Source: an uncultured Butyricicoccus sp. (GTDB taxonomy: Bacteria > Bacillota > Clostridia > Oscillospirales > Butyricicoccaceae). From it: a stretch of 64,000 nucleotides of DNA. Shown here piece by piece: positions 1 to 9,528 of this stretch. The position numbers were made by a program, and so were the translations under genes. Under the pieces are notes generated by a model. That model saw only the letters and a program-made list of their open reading frames with translations, had not been told where the DNA came from and ran no database searches. Within the stretch, counting starts at the first letter, position 1, and each line of letters starts with the position of its first letter. The stretch covers positions 96,098 to 160,097 of the forward strand of contig CALWUF010000035.1 of the NCBI GenBank assembly GCA_944384655.1, given 5' to 3'.

Positions 1-256
1 CATGTGGGAATTCCTCGATCGTTTCTTCAACATCGCGCTCCCGCGTGTCCGTGACTTCCGCGGCATCAATCCGAATGCGTTTGACGGTCGCGGCAACTAT
101 GCAATTGGTCTGAAGGAACAGCTCATTTTCCCGGAAATTGAGTACGACAAGATCGATAAGATCCGCGGCATGGACATCGTTATGTGTACCACCGCAAAGA
201 CCGATGAAGAAGCGCGTGAGCTGCTCGCAGCTCTGGGCGCACCATTTGCGAAGTAA
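1..256 (+). CDS. rplE: 50S ribosomal protein L5 (C-terminal part)
   Basis: This is the 3' part of the L5 gene, cut by the left edge of the window; the codon frame starts at base 2. L5 sits in the central protuberance of the large subunit and binds 5S rRNA. The 84 visible residues include the family-typical stretches RVRDFRGI and [18 protein letters not shown], and the C-terminal [19 protein letters not shown] region. It is followed 13 bp later by rpsZ, the usual spc-operon order. An internal ATG at base 2 opens the visible frame, but it lies inside the conserved domain and is not the true start. Confidence 0.97.
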   Translation, partial: MWEFLDRFFNIALPRVRDFRGINPNAFDGRGNYAIGLKEQLIFPEIEYDKIDKIRGMDIVMCTTAKTDEEARELLAALGAPFAK

Positions 257-269
257 GGAGGCGTAGAAA

Positions 270-455
270 ATGGCTAAGAAGGCAATGGTTCTCAAGCAGC
301 AGGCGAAGCCGAAGTTCTCTACCCGTGCGTACAACCGCTGCAAGATCTGCGGCCGCCCGCACGCTTACCTGCGCAACTATGGTATTTGCCGTATCTGCGT
401 CCGTGAGCTGGCATATAAGGGTCACATCCCGGGCGTAAAGAAAGCATCCTGGTAA
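270..455 (+). CDS. rpsZ: 30S ribosomal protein S14 type Z
   Basis: A 61-residue S14 of the zinc-binding type. It assembles into the head of the small subunit. The two zinc-ligand pairs CKIC and CRIC are visible (residues about 24-27 and 40-43), and the C-terminus VKKASW is typical of S14. An AAGGAGG site lies 7 bp before the ATG. It follows rplE directly, as in Firmicutes spc operons. The next gene, rpsH, is unusually far away (172 bp). Confidence 0.97.
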   Translation: MAKKAMVLKQQAKPKFSTRAYNRCKICGRPHAYLRNYGICRICVRELAYKGHIPGVKKASW

Positions 456-470
456 TTAAAAACCGTGAAA

Positions 471-511
471 AACAGCTGACAGAAGGCGACTCACGCCGTC
501 TGTTGACTGTT
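471..511 (+). other. Imperfect long stem-loop in the rpsZ-rpsH gap
   Basis: The arms at 471-488 and 494-511 pair over 18 positions with two mismatches and two G-U pairs, around a 5-nt loop. It is not followed by a U-run, so it does not look like an intrinsic terminator. It lies in a 172-bp gap of a normally tight operon. A role as a ribosomal-protein binding site or mRNA processing site is inference. Confidence 0.5.
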
Positions 512-587
512 TGTCTATATCATCATTCTGTAAAGTATCATCCCGCAGCCGGGGAGATGAAAGGGATCAACCCGGTTCGGAAAAGTG

Positions 588-602
588 GAGAGAGACTCTC
601 TC
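588..602 (+). other. Short GA/CT stem-loop upstream of the rpsH ribosome site
   Basis: GAGAGA at 588-593 pairs with TCTCTC at 597-602 around a GAC loop. It ends ten bases before the AAGGAGGA site of rpsH, so folding could affect initiation of S8. The function is inferred from position only. Confidence 0.35.
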
Positions 603-627
603 TAACTTCTGTAAGGAGGACAAAGTA

Positions 628-1023
628 ATGCAGATTACAGACCCGATTGCGGATATGTTAACCCGCATCAGAAATGCGGGCACTGCACGCCATACGACTG
701 TTGACGTTCCGGCTTCCGGCATGAAGAAATCGATTGCTCAGATTCTTCTCGACGAAGGCTATATCAAGGACTTCAAAGTGATCGAAGGCGGTCAGGGCAC
801 CATCCGCATCACCCTGAAGTACACCGCAAACAATGAAAAGGCAATCTCTGGTCTCAAGCGTGTATCCAAGCCGGGCCTTCGCGTCTATGCCGGCGCACAG
901 GAACTGCCGAAGGTACTGCGCGGTCTGGGTATTGCCATTATTTCCACGTCTAAGGGCGTCATGACCGATAAGAAAGCGCGTGAGCTGAATGTCGGCGGCG
1001 AAGTCCTGGCGTTCGTATGGTAA
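628..1023 (+). CDS. rpsH: 30S ribosomal protein S8
   Basis: A 131-residue S8, an early 16S rRNA-binding protein and, in E. coli, the repressor of the spc operon. The N-terminus [15 protein letters not shown] and the C-terminal [22 protein letters not shown] region match the family. I chose the ATG at 628 because it has an AAGGAGGA site 7 bp upstream and matches the family start; the same frame is open back to 511 but that extension has no similarity. The preceding 172 bp contain several stem-loops, which could be a leader. Confidence 0.97.
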   Translation: MQITDPIADMLTRIRNAGTARHTTVDVPASGMKKSIAQILLDEGYIKDFKVIEGGQGTIRITLKYTANNEKAISGLKRVSKPGLRVYAGAQELPKVLRGLGIAIISTSKGVMTDKKARELNVGGEVLAFVW

Positions 1024-1035
1024 GGAGGTACTGAT

Positions 1036-1581
1036 ATGTCTAGAATTGGTAGAATGCCGATCACAGTACCGGAAGGCGTTGAGGTCAAGCTCGACGGCAA
1101 TACCATCACCGTCAAGGGCAAGAATGGCGTCCTGACCCGTGATATCCATCCGGCAATGACTGTTGCTGTTGAAGGCAACACCATCACCGTAACCCGTCCG
1201 AACGACGAGAAGCAGAATCGTGCCCTGCACGGTCTGTCCCGCACCCTGATCAACAACATGGTAATCGGCGTAACCGAGGGCTTCAAGAAAGTCCTGGAAG
1301 TCAATGGCGTCGGCTATCGTGTGCAGAAGCAGGGCAAGACGCTGACGATGAACCTGGGTTATTCCCATCCGGTCGTTGTCGAGGAGATCGATGGCATCAA
1401 GATTGATGTCGAAGGCGCCAATAAGATCGTCATCTCCGGTGCGGATAAGCAGAAAGTCGGTCAGTTTGCAGCAGAAGTCCGCGAGAAGAGACCGCCGGAG
1501 CCGTATAAGGGCAAGGGCATCAAGTACGCAGACGAAGTGATCCGCCGCAAGGAAGGCAAGACCGGCGCGAAGAAGAAGTAA
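1036..1581 (+). CDS. rplF: 50S ribosomal protein L6
   Basis: A 181-residue L6, normal length, which binds near the sarcin-ricin loop region of the large subunit. It starts [17 protein letters not shown] and ends in the conserved [21 protein letters not shown] stretch with a basic tail. TAAGGAGG overlaps the end of rpsH and places the ATG 7 bp later. It sits between rpsH and rplR in the standard spc order and is almost certainly co-transcribed with them. Confidence 0.98.
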   Translation: MSRIGRMPITVPEGVEVKLDGNTITVKGKNGVLTRDIHPAMTVAVEGNTITVTRPNDEKQNRALHGLSRTLINNMVIGVTEGFKKVLEVNGVGYRVQKQGKTLTMNLGYSHPVVVEEIDGIKIDVEGANKIVISGADKQKVGQFAAEVREKRPPEPYKGKGIKYADEVIRRKEGKTGAKKK

Positions 1582-1597
1582 AGGAAGGTGTGCCTAA

Positions 1598-1957
1598 ATG
1601 GTTTCAAAGAAAGACTCTAACAAGCAGCGTCTTAGACGCCATAAGAGAGTACGCGGCGCAGTTTCCGGTACTGCTCAGCGCCCGCGTCTCAATGTATTCA
1701 GAAGCTCCAAGAACATTTTTGCTCAGGTGATCGATGATGTTCAGGGCGTAACGCTTGCAGCTGCATCCTCCACCGAGAAGGACTTCAGCGAGTACGGCGG
1801 CAACAAGGAAGCTGCACGCAAGGTTGGCATGATGATTGCTGAGCGTGCAAAGGCTAAAGGTATCGAAGAAGTCGTGTTTGACCGCGGCGGCTACGTGTAT
1901 CATGGCCGTGTCAAGGAACTCGCAGAAGGCGCCCGTGAGGGCGGTCTGAAGTTTTAA
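1598..1957 (+). CDS. rplR: 50S ribosomal protein L18
   Basis: A 119-residue L18, which contacts 5S rRNA together with L5. The basic N-terminus ([10 protein letters not shown]), the [20 protein letters not shown] block and the C-terminal [20 protein letters not shown] block are family hallmarks. The start has a GGAAGG-type site at the rplF-rplR junction. Position between rplF and rpsE is as expected. Confidence 0.98.
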   Translation: MVSKKDSNKQRLRRHKRVRGAVSGTAQRPRLNVFRSSKNIFAQVIDDVQGVTLAAASSTEKDFSEYGGNKEAARKVGMMIAERAKAKGIEEVVFDRGGYVYHGRVKELAEGAREGGLKF

Positions 1958-1975
1958 TCGGAAGGAGGTTATTAC

Positions 1976-2473
1976 ATGGCTGGTAAGTATGAGCGCGGCG
2001 AATCCGAATTTCAGGAAAAAGTCGTCGCATTAAATCGAGTATCAAAGACCGTCAAGGGCGGTCGTATCTTCAAGTTCGCGGCTCTGGTAGTCGTCGGCGA
2101 TCAGAAGGGTACAGTCGGTTTCGGCCTTGGTAAGGCTTCCGAAGTTCCGGACGCCATTCGCAAGGGCATCGAGGACGCAAAGAAGAACCTGGTCAAGGTC
2201 AGCCTGAAGGGCACTACCATTCCGCACGAGGTAATCGGCGAGTTTGGTGCAGGTCGTGTCCTGCTCAAGCCGGCTGCTCCCGGTACTGGCGTAATTGCCG
2301 GCGGCGCAGTCCGTGCAGTTGTAGAAATGGCGGGCATCAAGGACATCCGTACCAAGTGCCTGCGTTCCAACAACCCGCAGAACGTTGTTTCCGCAACCAT
2401 CGAGGGTCTGAAGGAACTGCGCGATGCATCCCAGGTTGCTGCTGTACGTGGCAAGTCGGTTGACCAACTTTAA
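1976..2473 (+). CDS. rpsE: 30S ribosomal protein S5
   Basis: A 165-residue S5 of the small-subunit body, involved in decoding accuracy and mRNA unwinding. It has the N-terminal double-stranded-RNA-binding-like domain ([19 protein letters not shown]) and the C-terminal domain with [28 protein letters not shown] lies just before the ATG. Co-directional with rplR (18 bp gap) and rpmD. Confidence 0.98.
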   Translation: MAGKYERGESEFQEKVVALNRVSKTVKGGRIFKFAALVVVGDQKGTVGFGLGKASEVPDAIRKGIEDAKKNLVKVSLKGTTIPHEVIGEFGAGRVLLKPAAPGTGVIAGGAVRAVVEMAGIKDIRTKCLRSNNPQNVVSATIEGLKELRDASQVAAVRGKSVDQL

Positions 2474-2492
2474 TAAGGAGGGGTAGTTCATC

Positions 2493-2675
2493 ATGGAAAA
2501 CCTGAAGATTACCCTGGTTAAGAGCCTGTCCGGCAGAAAGCAGAAGCACATTGCCACGGCTCATTCCCTGGGACTTAAGACGATTAACGATGTAACCATT
2601 CAGCCCGACAATGCGCAGACTCGTGGCAAGATCGCTCAGATCAGCTACCTGCTCAAGGTCGAGGCAGACGCATAA
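2493..2675 (+). CDS. rpmD: 50S ribosomal protein L30
   Basis: A 60-residue L30 of the bacterial short type. The sequence KITLVKSLSGRKQKHIAT and the following LGLKTINDVTIQPDN block match the family. TAAGGAGG overlaps the rpsE stop region. Small, single-domain protein placed between rpsE and rplO as usual. Confidence 0.97.
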   Translation: MENLKITLVKSLSGRKQKHIATAHSLGLKTINDVTIQPDNAQTRGKIAQISYLLKVEADA

Positions 2676-2688
2676 GGAGGTGTAGAAC

Positions 2689-3129
2689 ATGAAGTTACAG
2701 GATCTCAAGCCGGCTGAAGGTTCTACTCAGCCTGCATACCGCAAGGGTCGCGGACATGGTTCCGGCAACGGCAAAACTGCCGGCCGTGGACACAAGGGTC
2801 AGTGGGCTCGTTCCGGCGGCGGTGTCCGTCCGGGTTTTGAAGGCGGTCAGATGCCGCTGGCGCGCCGTCTGCCAAAGCGCGGCTTCCACAACATTTTCGG
2901 TACGGAAAATGCGGTGGTCAATGTTTCTGATCTGAATCAGTTTGAAGACGGTGCAGTTGTCACTGTCGCTGACATGGTCGAAGCAGGTCTGGTGAAAAAG
3001 ACCCTCGACGGTGTCAAGGTTCTGGGCAATGGTGAGATCACCAAGAAGCTGACTGTCCAGGCAGCTGCTTTCTCTGCTTCCGCAAAGGAGAAAATCGAGG
3101 CAGCAGGAGGAAAGGCCGAGGTGGTATAA
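2689..3129 (+). CDS. rplO: 50S ribosomal protein L15
   Basis: A 146-residue L15, a late-assembly large-subunit protein. The glycine- and basic-rich N-terminal half ([39 protein letters not shown]) is diagnostic. The C-terminal globular half ends [19 protein letters not shown] precedes the ATG. Its stop codon is one base before the secY start, suggesting translational coupling. Confidence 0.98.
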   Translation: MKLQDLKPAEGSTQPAYRKGRGHGSGNGKTAGRGHKGQWARSGGGVRPGFEGGQMPLARRLPKRGFHNIFGTENAVVNVSDLNQFEDGAVVTVADMVEAGLVKKTLDGVKVLGNGEITKKLTVQAAAFSASAKEKIEAAGGKAEVV

Positions 3130-3130
3130 G

Positions 3131-4411
3131 GTGTTACAGACCTTAAAAACCGCTTGGCATGTGCCGGAACTGAGAAAAAAGCTGATTTATACGGCATTCA
3201 TCATTCTTTTGTTCCGCATCGGCTCTTCTATCCCGGTACCTTATATCAATATTGAGGAACTTGCAACGTACTTTGATTCCGTGTCAAATACGATGCTCGG
3301 TTTCATGAACGTATTTGCTGGCGGCGGTCTGTCGAATGCGACGATCTTCGCGATGTCCGTCACGCCCTATATCAATGCATCCATCATCATCCAGTTGCTT
3401 ACCGTTGCCATTCCGGCATTGGAGCGCATGGTGCGTGATGGCGGCGAAGAAGGTCGTAAGAAGCTCTCAGCGATCACCCGTTATGTCGGCGTGGCGCTGG
3501 GTCTTCTCCAGGGCTATTCCTACTATGTTTTGCTCAGAAGCAACGGTTTGCTCGATTATACAGACTTCTGGCATGGCATGGTTATCGTTCTGACCTTTAC
3601 CGCCGGCTCTGCATTGATTATGTGGATGGGCGAACTCATCACAAAGAATGGCGTGGGCAATGGTATCAGCCTGCTGCTGTTCGCAGGCATCATTTCCAGA
3701 GGACCGGCGATGGTTTCCTCTTTGATCGAAATGATCCGCGGCGGTCTGAGCTGGTTCATCGTAGCGCTGGTTGTATTGATTTCGCTGGCAATTGTCATTT
3801 TCGTCGTCTTTATTTCGGACGCGGAGCGCCGGATTCCGATCCAGTATGCAAAGCGTGTCGTTGGACGCAAAATGTATGGCGGTCAATCGACGCACCTGCC
3901 GATCAAGGTCAATGCTTCGGGCGTTATGCCGATCATCTTTGCTGCTTCGATCATGTCGCTGCCGGCTACGATTCAGATGATGGTAAATCCGCAGGCAGGT
4001 TCGCTCAGTGAGACCATCTTTAATTGGTTTTCGTCCAATCATCCGGTTTACATTGTGCTGTATATCCTGTTGATCTTTATGTTCAGCTACTTTTATGCAG
4101 CGATTCAGTTTAATCCGGTTGAGATTGCGAACAACCTCAAAAAGAATGGCGGCTTTATTCCGGGCTTCCGTCCGGGTCGCCCGACTTCCGACTTCATCAC
4201 CAAGGCGCTGAATAAGGTGACGTTCCTCGGAGCCATTTTCCTGAGTATCGTCGCGGGCGTTCCGCTGATCGTGGGTTCACTGAATTCCAGCTTGAACAGC
4301 GTCGCATTGGGCGGTACTTCGGTATTGATCGTCGTCGGCGTCGCACTGGAAACAGTCCGTCAGTTGGAAAGCCAGCTTATGATGAGAAATTATAAGGGAT
4401 TCCTTGAATAA
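3131..4411 (+). CDS. secY: Protein translocase subunit SecY
   Basis: A 426-residue integral membrane protein, the channel-forming subunit of the Sec translocon. About ten hydrophobic segments are visible, with the conserved IPVPYINIE plug-proximal segment, SVTPYINASIIIQLL and the cytoplasmic loop containing RRIPIQYAKRV. The start is GTG at 3131, one base after the rplO stop; the ribosome site (GAGGTGG) lies inside the rplO end. The product works with SecA, encoded at 41.9 kb in this window. Confidence 0.97.
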   Translation: MLQTLKTAWHVPELRKKLIYTAFIILLFRIGSSIPVPYINIEELATYFDSVSNTMLGFMNVFAGGGLSNATIFAMSVTPYINASIIIQLLTVAIPALERMVRDGGEEGRKKLSAITRYVGVALGLLQGYSYYVLLRSNGLLDYTDFWHGMVIVLTFTAGSALIMWMGELITKNGVGNGISLLLFAGIISRGPAMVSSLIEMIRGGLSWFIVALVVLISLAIVIFVVFISDAERRIPIQYAKRVVGRKMYGGQSTHLPIKVNASGVMPIIFAASIMSLPATIQMMVNPQAGSLSETIFNWFSSNHPVYIVLYILLIFMFSYFYAAIQFNPVEIANNLKKNGGFIPGFRPGRPTSDFITKALNKVTFLGAIFLSIVAGVPLIVGSLNSSLNSVALGGTSVLIVVGVALETVRQLESQLMMRNYKGFLE

Positions 4412-4461
4412 AAATGTTGCAATTCCAGGAATAAGCGGCTATAATAGAGGAGATCGAAAAA

Positions 4462-5106
4462 ATGAAACTCGTTTTATTAGGCGCTCCGGGCGCTGGTAAA
4501 GGTACGCTGGCGGCTTACCTCATCGAGAAGATGGGCATTCCGTCGATCTCTACTGGCAATATGCTCAGAGAAGCAATCAAAAATCAGACCGAGCTGGGTC
4601 TGAGCGCGAAGAAGTACATGGATGCCGGCGATCTCGTTCCGGACGAGGTGGTCATTGGCATGATCAAGGAACGCCTTGCAAAGGATGACTGCGCAAATGG
4701 CTGCATTCTGGATGGCTTCCCGCGCAATATCCCCCAGGCAGAAGCGCTGGAGAAGGTTGTACCGATGGATTGTGCACTGTCCATCGAAATCCCGGATGAG
4801 ACCATTGTAGCCCGTATGAGCGGCAGACGCGTATGCCTCAAGTGCGGCGCAACGTACAATGTCAACAGTGAGACAATGGCCCCGAAGCAGGAAGGGATCT
4901 GCGACGTGTGCGGCGATGAGGTCGTGATCCGCAAGGATGACGCGCCGGAAACCGTGCTTGCCCGTCTGGAAACCTATCACAAGCAGACGGAACCGGTAAA
5001 AGGCTTTTATGCCGACCTCGGTAAGCTGAAGAGCATCGAAATTGACAACGATTTCGAACGCACCAAGAAGCTGGCTTGTGAGGCACTGGGGATTGAAACG
5101 AGATGA
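4462..5106 (+). CDS. adk: Adenylate kinase
   Basis: A 214-residue long-form adenylate kinase (AMP + ATP to 2 ADP). The Walker A loop GAPGAGKGT is near residue 7, with DGFPRN in the AMP-binding region. The lid carries the zinc-binding four-cysteine set CLKC and CDVC (residues about 127-150), typical of Gram-positive enzymes. A GGAG site lies upstream of the ATG. It follows secY and its stop overlaps the map start by 4 bp (ATGA). Confidence 0.98.
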   Translation: MKLVLLGAPGAGKGTLAAYLIEKMGIPSISTGNMLREAIKNQTELGLSAKKYMDAGDLVPDEVVIGMIKERLAKDDCANGCILDGFPRNIPQAEALEKVVPMDCALSIEIPDETIVARMSGRRVCLKCGATYNVNSETMAPKQEGICDVCGDEVVIRKDDAPETVLARLETYHKQTEPVKGFYADLGKLKSIEIDNDFERTKKLACEALGIETR

Positions 5107-5870
5107 TTAGACTGAAATCCAGCAAAGAGCTGGAATTTATGCGTCAGGCAGGACGAATCACCGCAGCGGCACGAGCCGCTGCGGCTCGTGCTGTCCGGCC
5201 AGGGGTCACCACAGGTGAAATCGATAAAATCGTACGGAGAACCATTGAACAGGCAGGGGCGACCCCGTCTTTCCTCGGTTATGGGGGGTTTCCGGGAAGC
5301 GCCTGTGTTTCGATCAACGATGAGGTAATCCATGGCATCCCCTCGCATTCCCGTGTCATTCACGAGGGAGATATTGTCAAAGTGGACGTCGGTGCATATA
5401 TCAACGGCTTCCATGGCGACTGTGCCGCCACCATCCCGTGCGGGGAGGTGTCGGAAGAGGCAAGAAAACTCATCGAAGTGACCCGACAGAGTTTCTATGA
5501 GGGCATCAAGTTTGCCCGCAAGGGCAATCGAATATCAGACATTTCCCATGCCATTCAGACGTATGTTGAGGCGCATGGCTTTTCGCTGGTGCGCGATTAT
5601 GTCGGACATGGTGTAGGAGCAAAGCTGCATGAAGATCCTGAAGTGCCGAACTTCGGACAGCCCGGACACGGCGTGCGGCTTCTGCCGGGAATGACCCTCG
5701 CCATTGAGCCTATGGTAAATGTAGGGACGTATGCAGTCAAACGCCTGTCGGACGGTTGGACCGTCAAGACAAAGGACGGAAAGCTGTCTGCGCACTACGA
5801 AAATTCGGTTGCGATCACCGAAGGAGAGCCATATATTTTGACTCTTCTGGAAAACGGAGAAGAATGGTGA
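5103..5870 (+). CDS. map: Methionine aminopeptidase type I
   Basis: A 255-residue metalloaminopeptidase that removes N-terminal methionine from new proteins. The M24 fold ligands are in recognisable blocks: VKVDVGAYINGFHGD (two Asp), GHGVGAKLHEDPEVPN (His), ALAIEPMV-like TLAIEPMVNVG (Glu) and the C-terminal SAHYENSVAIT (Glu). It overlaps adk by 4 bp. The KOW-domain protein gene that follows map in many Firmicutes is absent; infA is next. Confidence 0.97.
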   Translation: MIRLKSSKELEFMRQAGRITAAARAAAARAVRPGVTTGEIDKIVRRTIEQAGATPSFLGYGGFPGSACVSINDEVIHGIPSHSRVIHEGDIVKVDVGAYINGFHGDCAATIPCGEVSEEARKLIEVTRQSFYEGIKFARKGNRISDISHAIQTYVEAHGFSLVRDYVGHGVGAKLHEDPEVPNFGQPGHGVRLLPGMTLAIEPMVNVGTYAVKRLSDGWTVKTKDGKLSAHYENSVAITEGEPYILTLLENGEEW

Positions 5871-5919
5871 CACAGAGCACCGAATCCACATGATTTGAGA
5901 ATTCCCGCGTGCGGCTGGG

Positions 5920-5947
5920 AACAGGGGATGCTGAATCCTGTTTTTTT
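5920..5947 (+). terminator. Weak terminator-like stem-loop after map
   Basis: ACAGG and AT (with a GG bulge) pair with ATCCTGT, followed by seven Ts. The bulge makes it a weak terminator; partial read-through into infA is likely because infA has no clear promoter of its own. Confidence 0.45.
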
Positions 5948-6008
5948 GCGCGGGGGCCAGGCAAATAATGCAGGGCCGTAGACTTCATTGACAAAGGGAG
6001 GAATTGAG

Positions 6009-6233
6009 ATGCCGAAAGAGGACTTAATTGAACTGGAAGGTACCGTCATAGAGGCGCTGCCAAACGCTACCTTTAAGGTAGAATTGAACAATCCGGCGAA
6101 GCCGGTCATTCAGGCTCATATCTCCGGTAAGCTTAGAATGAACTATATCCGCATCCTGCCCGGCGATAAGGTAACCGTTCAGGTCTCCCCCTATGACCTG
6201 ACAAAGGGCAGAATTACCTGGAGATCCAAATAA
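6009..6233 (+). CDS. infA: Translation initiation factor IF-1
   Basis: A 74-residue single S1/OB-fold protein that occupies the ribosomal A site during initiation. It begins [20 protein letters not shown] and contains the conserved [19 protein letters not shown] block and the C-terminal GRITWR. I chose the ATG at 6009 because AGGGAGGA lies just upstream; the frame extends to a TTG at 5988 but that would put the ribosome site inside the gene. Confidence 0.97.
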   Translation: MPKEDLIELEGTVIEALPNATFKVELNNPAKPVIQAHISGKLRMNYIRILPGDKVTVQVSPYDLTKGRITWRSK

Positions 6234-6425
<192 letters not shown>

Positions 6426-6459
6426 TTCCCAGTCAACCACACAGGAGGTGCGTTAATAA

Positions 6460-6825
6460 ATGGCAAGAATTGCCGGTGTAGACCTTCCGAGAGAAAAGCG
6501 CGTAGAAATTGGCCTGACCTACGTCTACGGCATCGGACGGAAGCTGTCCAACGAAATTTTAGAGAAGGCCGGAATCAATCCGGATACCCGTGTTAAAGAC
6601 CTGACCGAAGCAGATGAAATCAAACTGCGTGAGGTCATTCATGATTATACTGTAGAAGGCGATCTGCGCCGTGAAGTTGCGCTGAACATCAAGCGTCTGG
6701 TGGAAATCGGTTCCTATCGTGGTGTTCGGCACAGACGTGGTCTGCCGGTTCGCGGTCAGCGTACCAAGACCAACGCTCGTACACGCAAGGGTCCGAAGAA
6801 GACCATTGCGAACAAGAAGAAGTAA
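6460..6825 (+). CDS. rpsM: 30S ribosomal protein S13
   Basis: A 121-residue S13 of the small-subunit head, contacting the P-site tRNA and L5. The helix-turn region [19 protein letters not shown] and the basic tail [19 protein letters not shown] are diagnostic. ACAGGAGG is upstream of the ATG. It opens the alpha-operon block rpsM-rpsK-rpsD-rpoA-rplQ. Confidence 0.98.
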   Translation: MARIAGVDLPREKRVEIGLTYVYGIGRKLSNEILEKAGINPDTRVKDLTEADEIKLREVIHDYTVEGDLRREVALNIKRLVEIGSYRGVRHRRGLPVRGQRTKTNARTRKGPKKTIANKKK

Positions 6826-6841
6826 GGAGGCGTACTGAAAA

Positions 6842-7243
6842 ATGGCAAAGGCACAGAAAAAGGGCGCCGTTTCTCGTAAGCGCCGCGTAAGTAAGAATAT
6901 CGAAAAGGGTGCGGCTCATATCCGTTCCTCCTTTAACAATACGATTGTCACCATCAGCGACCTGAATGGCAATGCAATTTCGTGGGCTTCCGCCGGCGAA
7001 ATGGGCTTCCGTGGTTCCAGAAAGTCTACGCCGTTTGCAGCGCAGACTGCTGCGGAAACCGCCGCAAAGGCTGCAATGGAGCATGGCCTGAAGACTGTTG
7101 AAGTCTATGTAAAGGGGCCGGGTTCCGGTCGTGAGGCTGCAATCCGTGCACTTCAGGCAACCGGTCTGGAAGTAACCATGATTAAGGATGTCACCCCCAT
7201 CCCGCACAATGGCTGCCGCCCGCCGAAGAGAAGAAGAGTTTAA
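6842..7243 (+). CDS. rpsK: 30S ribosomal protein S11
   Basis: A 133-residue S11 of the small-subunit platform, near the Shine-Dalgarno helix. The blocks [38 protein letters not shown] and the C-terminal [13 protein letters not shown] are family hallmarks. TAAGGAGG at the rpsM stop provides the ribosome site. Gap to rpsM is 16 bp. Confidence 0.98.
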   Translation: MAKAQKKGAVSRKRRVSKNIEKGAAHIRSSFNNTIVTISDLNGNAISWASAGEMGFRGSRKSTPFAAQTAAETAAKAAMEHGLKTVEVYVKGPGSGREAAIRALQATGLEVTMIKDVTPIPHNGCRPPKRRRV

Positions 7244-7261
7244 TAAGGAGGACACAGACCT

Positions 7262-7855
7262 ATGGCAAAGAACACACAGCCGATTCTCAAGAGATGCAAG
7301 ACTCTGGGCATTTCTCCGGCCGTTCTGGGCATTTCCAAGGAAACCAACAGAAAACCGAAGCAGGCGAGAAGAAAGCAGTCTGAATATGCGCTGCAGCTCA
7401 ATGAGAAGCAGAAGGTTAAGTTCATTTACGGCGTCCTGGAGACCCCGTTCAGAAGATATTATGAAAAGGCTGAAAAGATGGAAGGCAAGACCGGTGAAAT
7501 GCTGCTCCAGCTGCTGGAGCGCCGCCTGGATAACGTTGTATTCCGTCTGGGCTTCGCAAAGACCCGCCGTGAGGCTCGTCAGTTGACCGCTCATGGTCAT
7601 TTCACTGTAAATGGTCAGAAGGTAAATATTCCGTCTTACCTCATCAAGCCGGGCGACATTGTCGCTGTCTGCGAGAAGAGCCGTTCTTCTGCAAAGTTTA
7701 AGGCTCTGATCGAAGAGCTGGGTTCTACTTCTACCCCGAAGTGGCTGGAGCGCGAGAAGGACAGCTTCGAAGGCAAGGTTGTTGCACTGCCGCAGCGTGA
7801 CGACATCGACTACGAAGTTGCTGAACACCTCATCGTCGAGTTGTATTCCAAGTAA
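7262..7855 (+). CDS. rpsD: 30S ribosomal protein S4
   Basis: A 197-residue S4, a primary 16S rRNA binder. It has the N-terminal S4 domain and the RNA-binding S4 fold around [20 protein letters not shown]. The zinc-type N-terminal cysteine cluster seen in some S4 proteins is missing; only one Cys remains near residue 12, so this is the zinc-independent (C-minus) form. TAAGGAGG precedes the ATG. It lies between rpsK and rpoA. Confidence 0.97.
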   Translation: MAKNTQPILKRCKTLGISPAVLGISKETNRKPKQARRKQSEYALQLNEKQKVKFIYGVLETPFRRYYEKAEKMEGKTGEMLLQLLERRLDNVVFRLGFAKTRREARQLTAHGHFTVNGQKVNIPSYLIKPGDIVAVCEKSRSSAKFKALIEELGSTSTPKWLEREKDSFEGKVVALPQRDDIDYEVAEHLIVELYSK

Positions 7856-7914
7856 GAATTGCCCTCATTTGTTTGTTTCATTATTTCGCCGACTGATAAG
7901 GAGGGTATCATTAA

Positions 7915-8862
7915 ATGATCGAAATTGAAAAGCCCCGTATAGACTGCGAAAACCTTGCAGAAGATGGGTCCTACGGCAAGTTTGTCGTTGAGCCGCTGGA
8001 GCGCGGCTACGGAACCACTCTTGGCAACTCTCTTCGCCGCATTCTGCTGTCGTCCCTGCCTGGCACGGCGGCCAGCAGCATCAAGATCGCCGGCGTACAG
8101 CATGAGTTCTCTACCATTCCCGGTGTGAAGGAAGACGTCACGGAAATCGTGCTGAATGTCAAGGGCATTATTGCGAAGCTCTACTGCGACGGTCCGAAAA
8201 CCGTCTATATTGAAGCGAGTGGGGAAGGTACTGTCACCGCTGGCGACATCCATTCTGACGGTGAGGTTGAGATCCTCAACCCGGATCTGCACATTGCTAC
8301 GTTGATGAGCGATGCACGCCTGTCCATGGAGATCACCTTGACCAGCGGTCGCGGCTATGTTTCCGCAGAGCGCAATAAGCAGTATCAGACTGCCATCGGC
8401 GTGATCCCGGTTGACTCGATCTATACGCCGGTCTATAAGGTAAACTACACAGTTGAAAATACTCGTGTCGGCAACATGACCGATTATGACAAGCTGACGC
8501 TGGAGGTCTGGACTGACCGTACCATTACTGCAAAAGATGCGGTATCGCTCGGCGCAAAGGTACTGACAGACCATCTGTCTCTGTTTGTTGACCTCTCTGA
8601 GGAAATCGGTTCGCATTCCACCGTTGTTGAGAAGGCGGAGACACAGCATGATAAGGTGCTTGAGATGACCATCGAAGAATTGGATCTCTCTGTCCGTTCG
8701 TTCAATTGCCTCAAGCGTGCCGGTATCAACACGGTAGAAGATCTCATCAATACTTCTGAAGACGACATGATGAAGGTTCGTAACCTCGGCAAGAAGTCGT
8801 TGGAGGAAGTTATCTTCAAGCTGGAGGCAATGGGGCTGTCCCTTGCCAAGAGCGAAGATTGA
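7915..8862 (+). CDS. rpoA: RNA polymerase subunit alpha
   Basis: A 315-residue alpha subunit. The N-terminal assembly domain (about 1-230) contains [20 protein letters not shown]; the C-terminal domain (about 245-310) contains [19 protein letters not shown] and the final [18 protein letters not shown], which bind promoter UP elements and regulators. AAGGAGGG lies 9 bp upstream of the ATG. Standard place in the alpha operon. Confidence 0.98.
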   Translation: MIEIEKPRIDCENLAEDGSYGKFVVEPLERGYGTTLGNSLRRILLSSLPGTAASSIKIAGVQHEFSTIPGVKEDVTEIVLNVKGIIAKLYCDGPKTVYIEASGEGTVTAGDIHSDGEVEILNPDLHIATLMSDARLSMEITLTSGRGYVSAERNKQYQTAIGVIPVDSIYTPVYKVNYTVENTRVGNMTDYDKLTLEVWTDRTITAKDAVSLGAKVLTDHLSLFVDLSEEIGSHSTVVEKAETQHDKVLEMTIEELDLSVRSFNCLKRAGINTVEDLINTSEDDMMKVRNLGKKSLEEVIFKLEAMGLSLAKSED

Positions 8863-8892
8863 TTTTTTTCATTTAAACCATATCCGTGGATT

Positions 8893-8914
8893 CCCGGCGT
8901 TTTCTTTCGCCGGG
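8893..8914 (+). other. Perfect stem-loop between rpoA and rplQ
   Basis: CCCGGCG pairs with CGCCGGG around an 8-nt loop. No U-run follows. It resembles the infA-rpmJ stem-loop and the ones in the glycolytic operon, so these may be a common mRNA-stability device here (inference). Confidence 0.5.
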
Positions 8915-8962
8915 CGTCCCGCAGGGAATAGATAGACCTGAACCCAAAGGAGGTATTTTCTC

Positions 8963-9304
8963 ATGGCCGGAAACCGTAAACTCGGCAGAACCACTGACCA
9001 TAGAATGGCAATGCTCAGAGCAATGGTAACCTACCTGCTGGAAAATGGCAGCATTGAGACCACTGTTGCAAGAGCCAGAGAAGTTCGTCCTCTCACTGAG
9101 AAGATGATCACGCTCGGTAAGAAGAACACCCTCGCATCCCGCCGTCAGGCAGCTGCTTTCATCACCAAGAAGGAAGTTGTTGCAAAGACGTTTGGCGAGC
9201 TGTCTGAGAAGTATGCTGACCGCAATGGCGGCTATACCCGCATCGTAAAGATCGGTCCGCGCCGCGGCGATGCAGCAGAAATGGCTATCATCGAGCTTGT
9301 CTGA
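8963..9304 (+). CDS. rplQ: 50S ribosomal protein L17
   Basis: A 113-residue L17, near the polypeptide exit tunnel. The start [20 protein letters not shown] and the C-terminal [20 protein letters not shown] match the family. AAAGGAGG lies upstream of the ATG. Last gene of the alpha operon and followed by a strong terminator. Confidence 0.98.
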   Translation: MAGNRKLGRTTDHRMAMLRAMVTYLLENGSIETTVARAREVRPLTEKMITLGKKNTLASRRQAAAFITKKEVVAKTFGELSEKYADRNGGYTRIVKIGPRRGDAAEMAIIELV

Positions 9305-9324
9305 TTGAATTTGATCTGACATCC

Positions 9325-9369
9325 AAAAGGAATTGTTTCGAGCGCATGCTATCGGAACAATTCCTTTTT
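9325..9369 (+). terminator. Terminator of the ribosomal operon
   Basis: AAAAGGAATTGTT pairs with AACAATTCCTTTT (13 bp), with TCGA-like pairs inside, and ends in a T5 tract. It closes the spc/alpha operon. Confidence 0.9.
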
Positions 9370-9461
9370 CGTTCTGTGTTGGTTTATTCGAGATGTTGTG
9401 AACATTGTGGGAAAATAGGAAATTGAGCAGGTATATCGGTCAATTTATGTCATATCGCGTA

Positions 9462-9490
9462 TTGAAATGGCAAAATACCGGTGTTATAAT
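9462..9490 (+). promoter_or_regulatory. Sigma-A type promoter of the flippase gene
   Basis: TTGAAA (9462-9467) and TATAAT (9485-9490) are separated by 17 bp, 38 bp upstream of the flippase ATG. Confidence 0.8.
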
Positions 9491-9528
9491 CAATACAATA
9501 TCAATTCATACAGTAAGGAAGTCACTTT

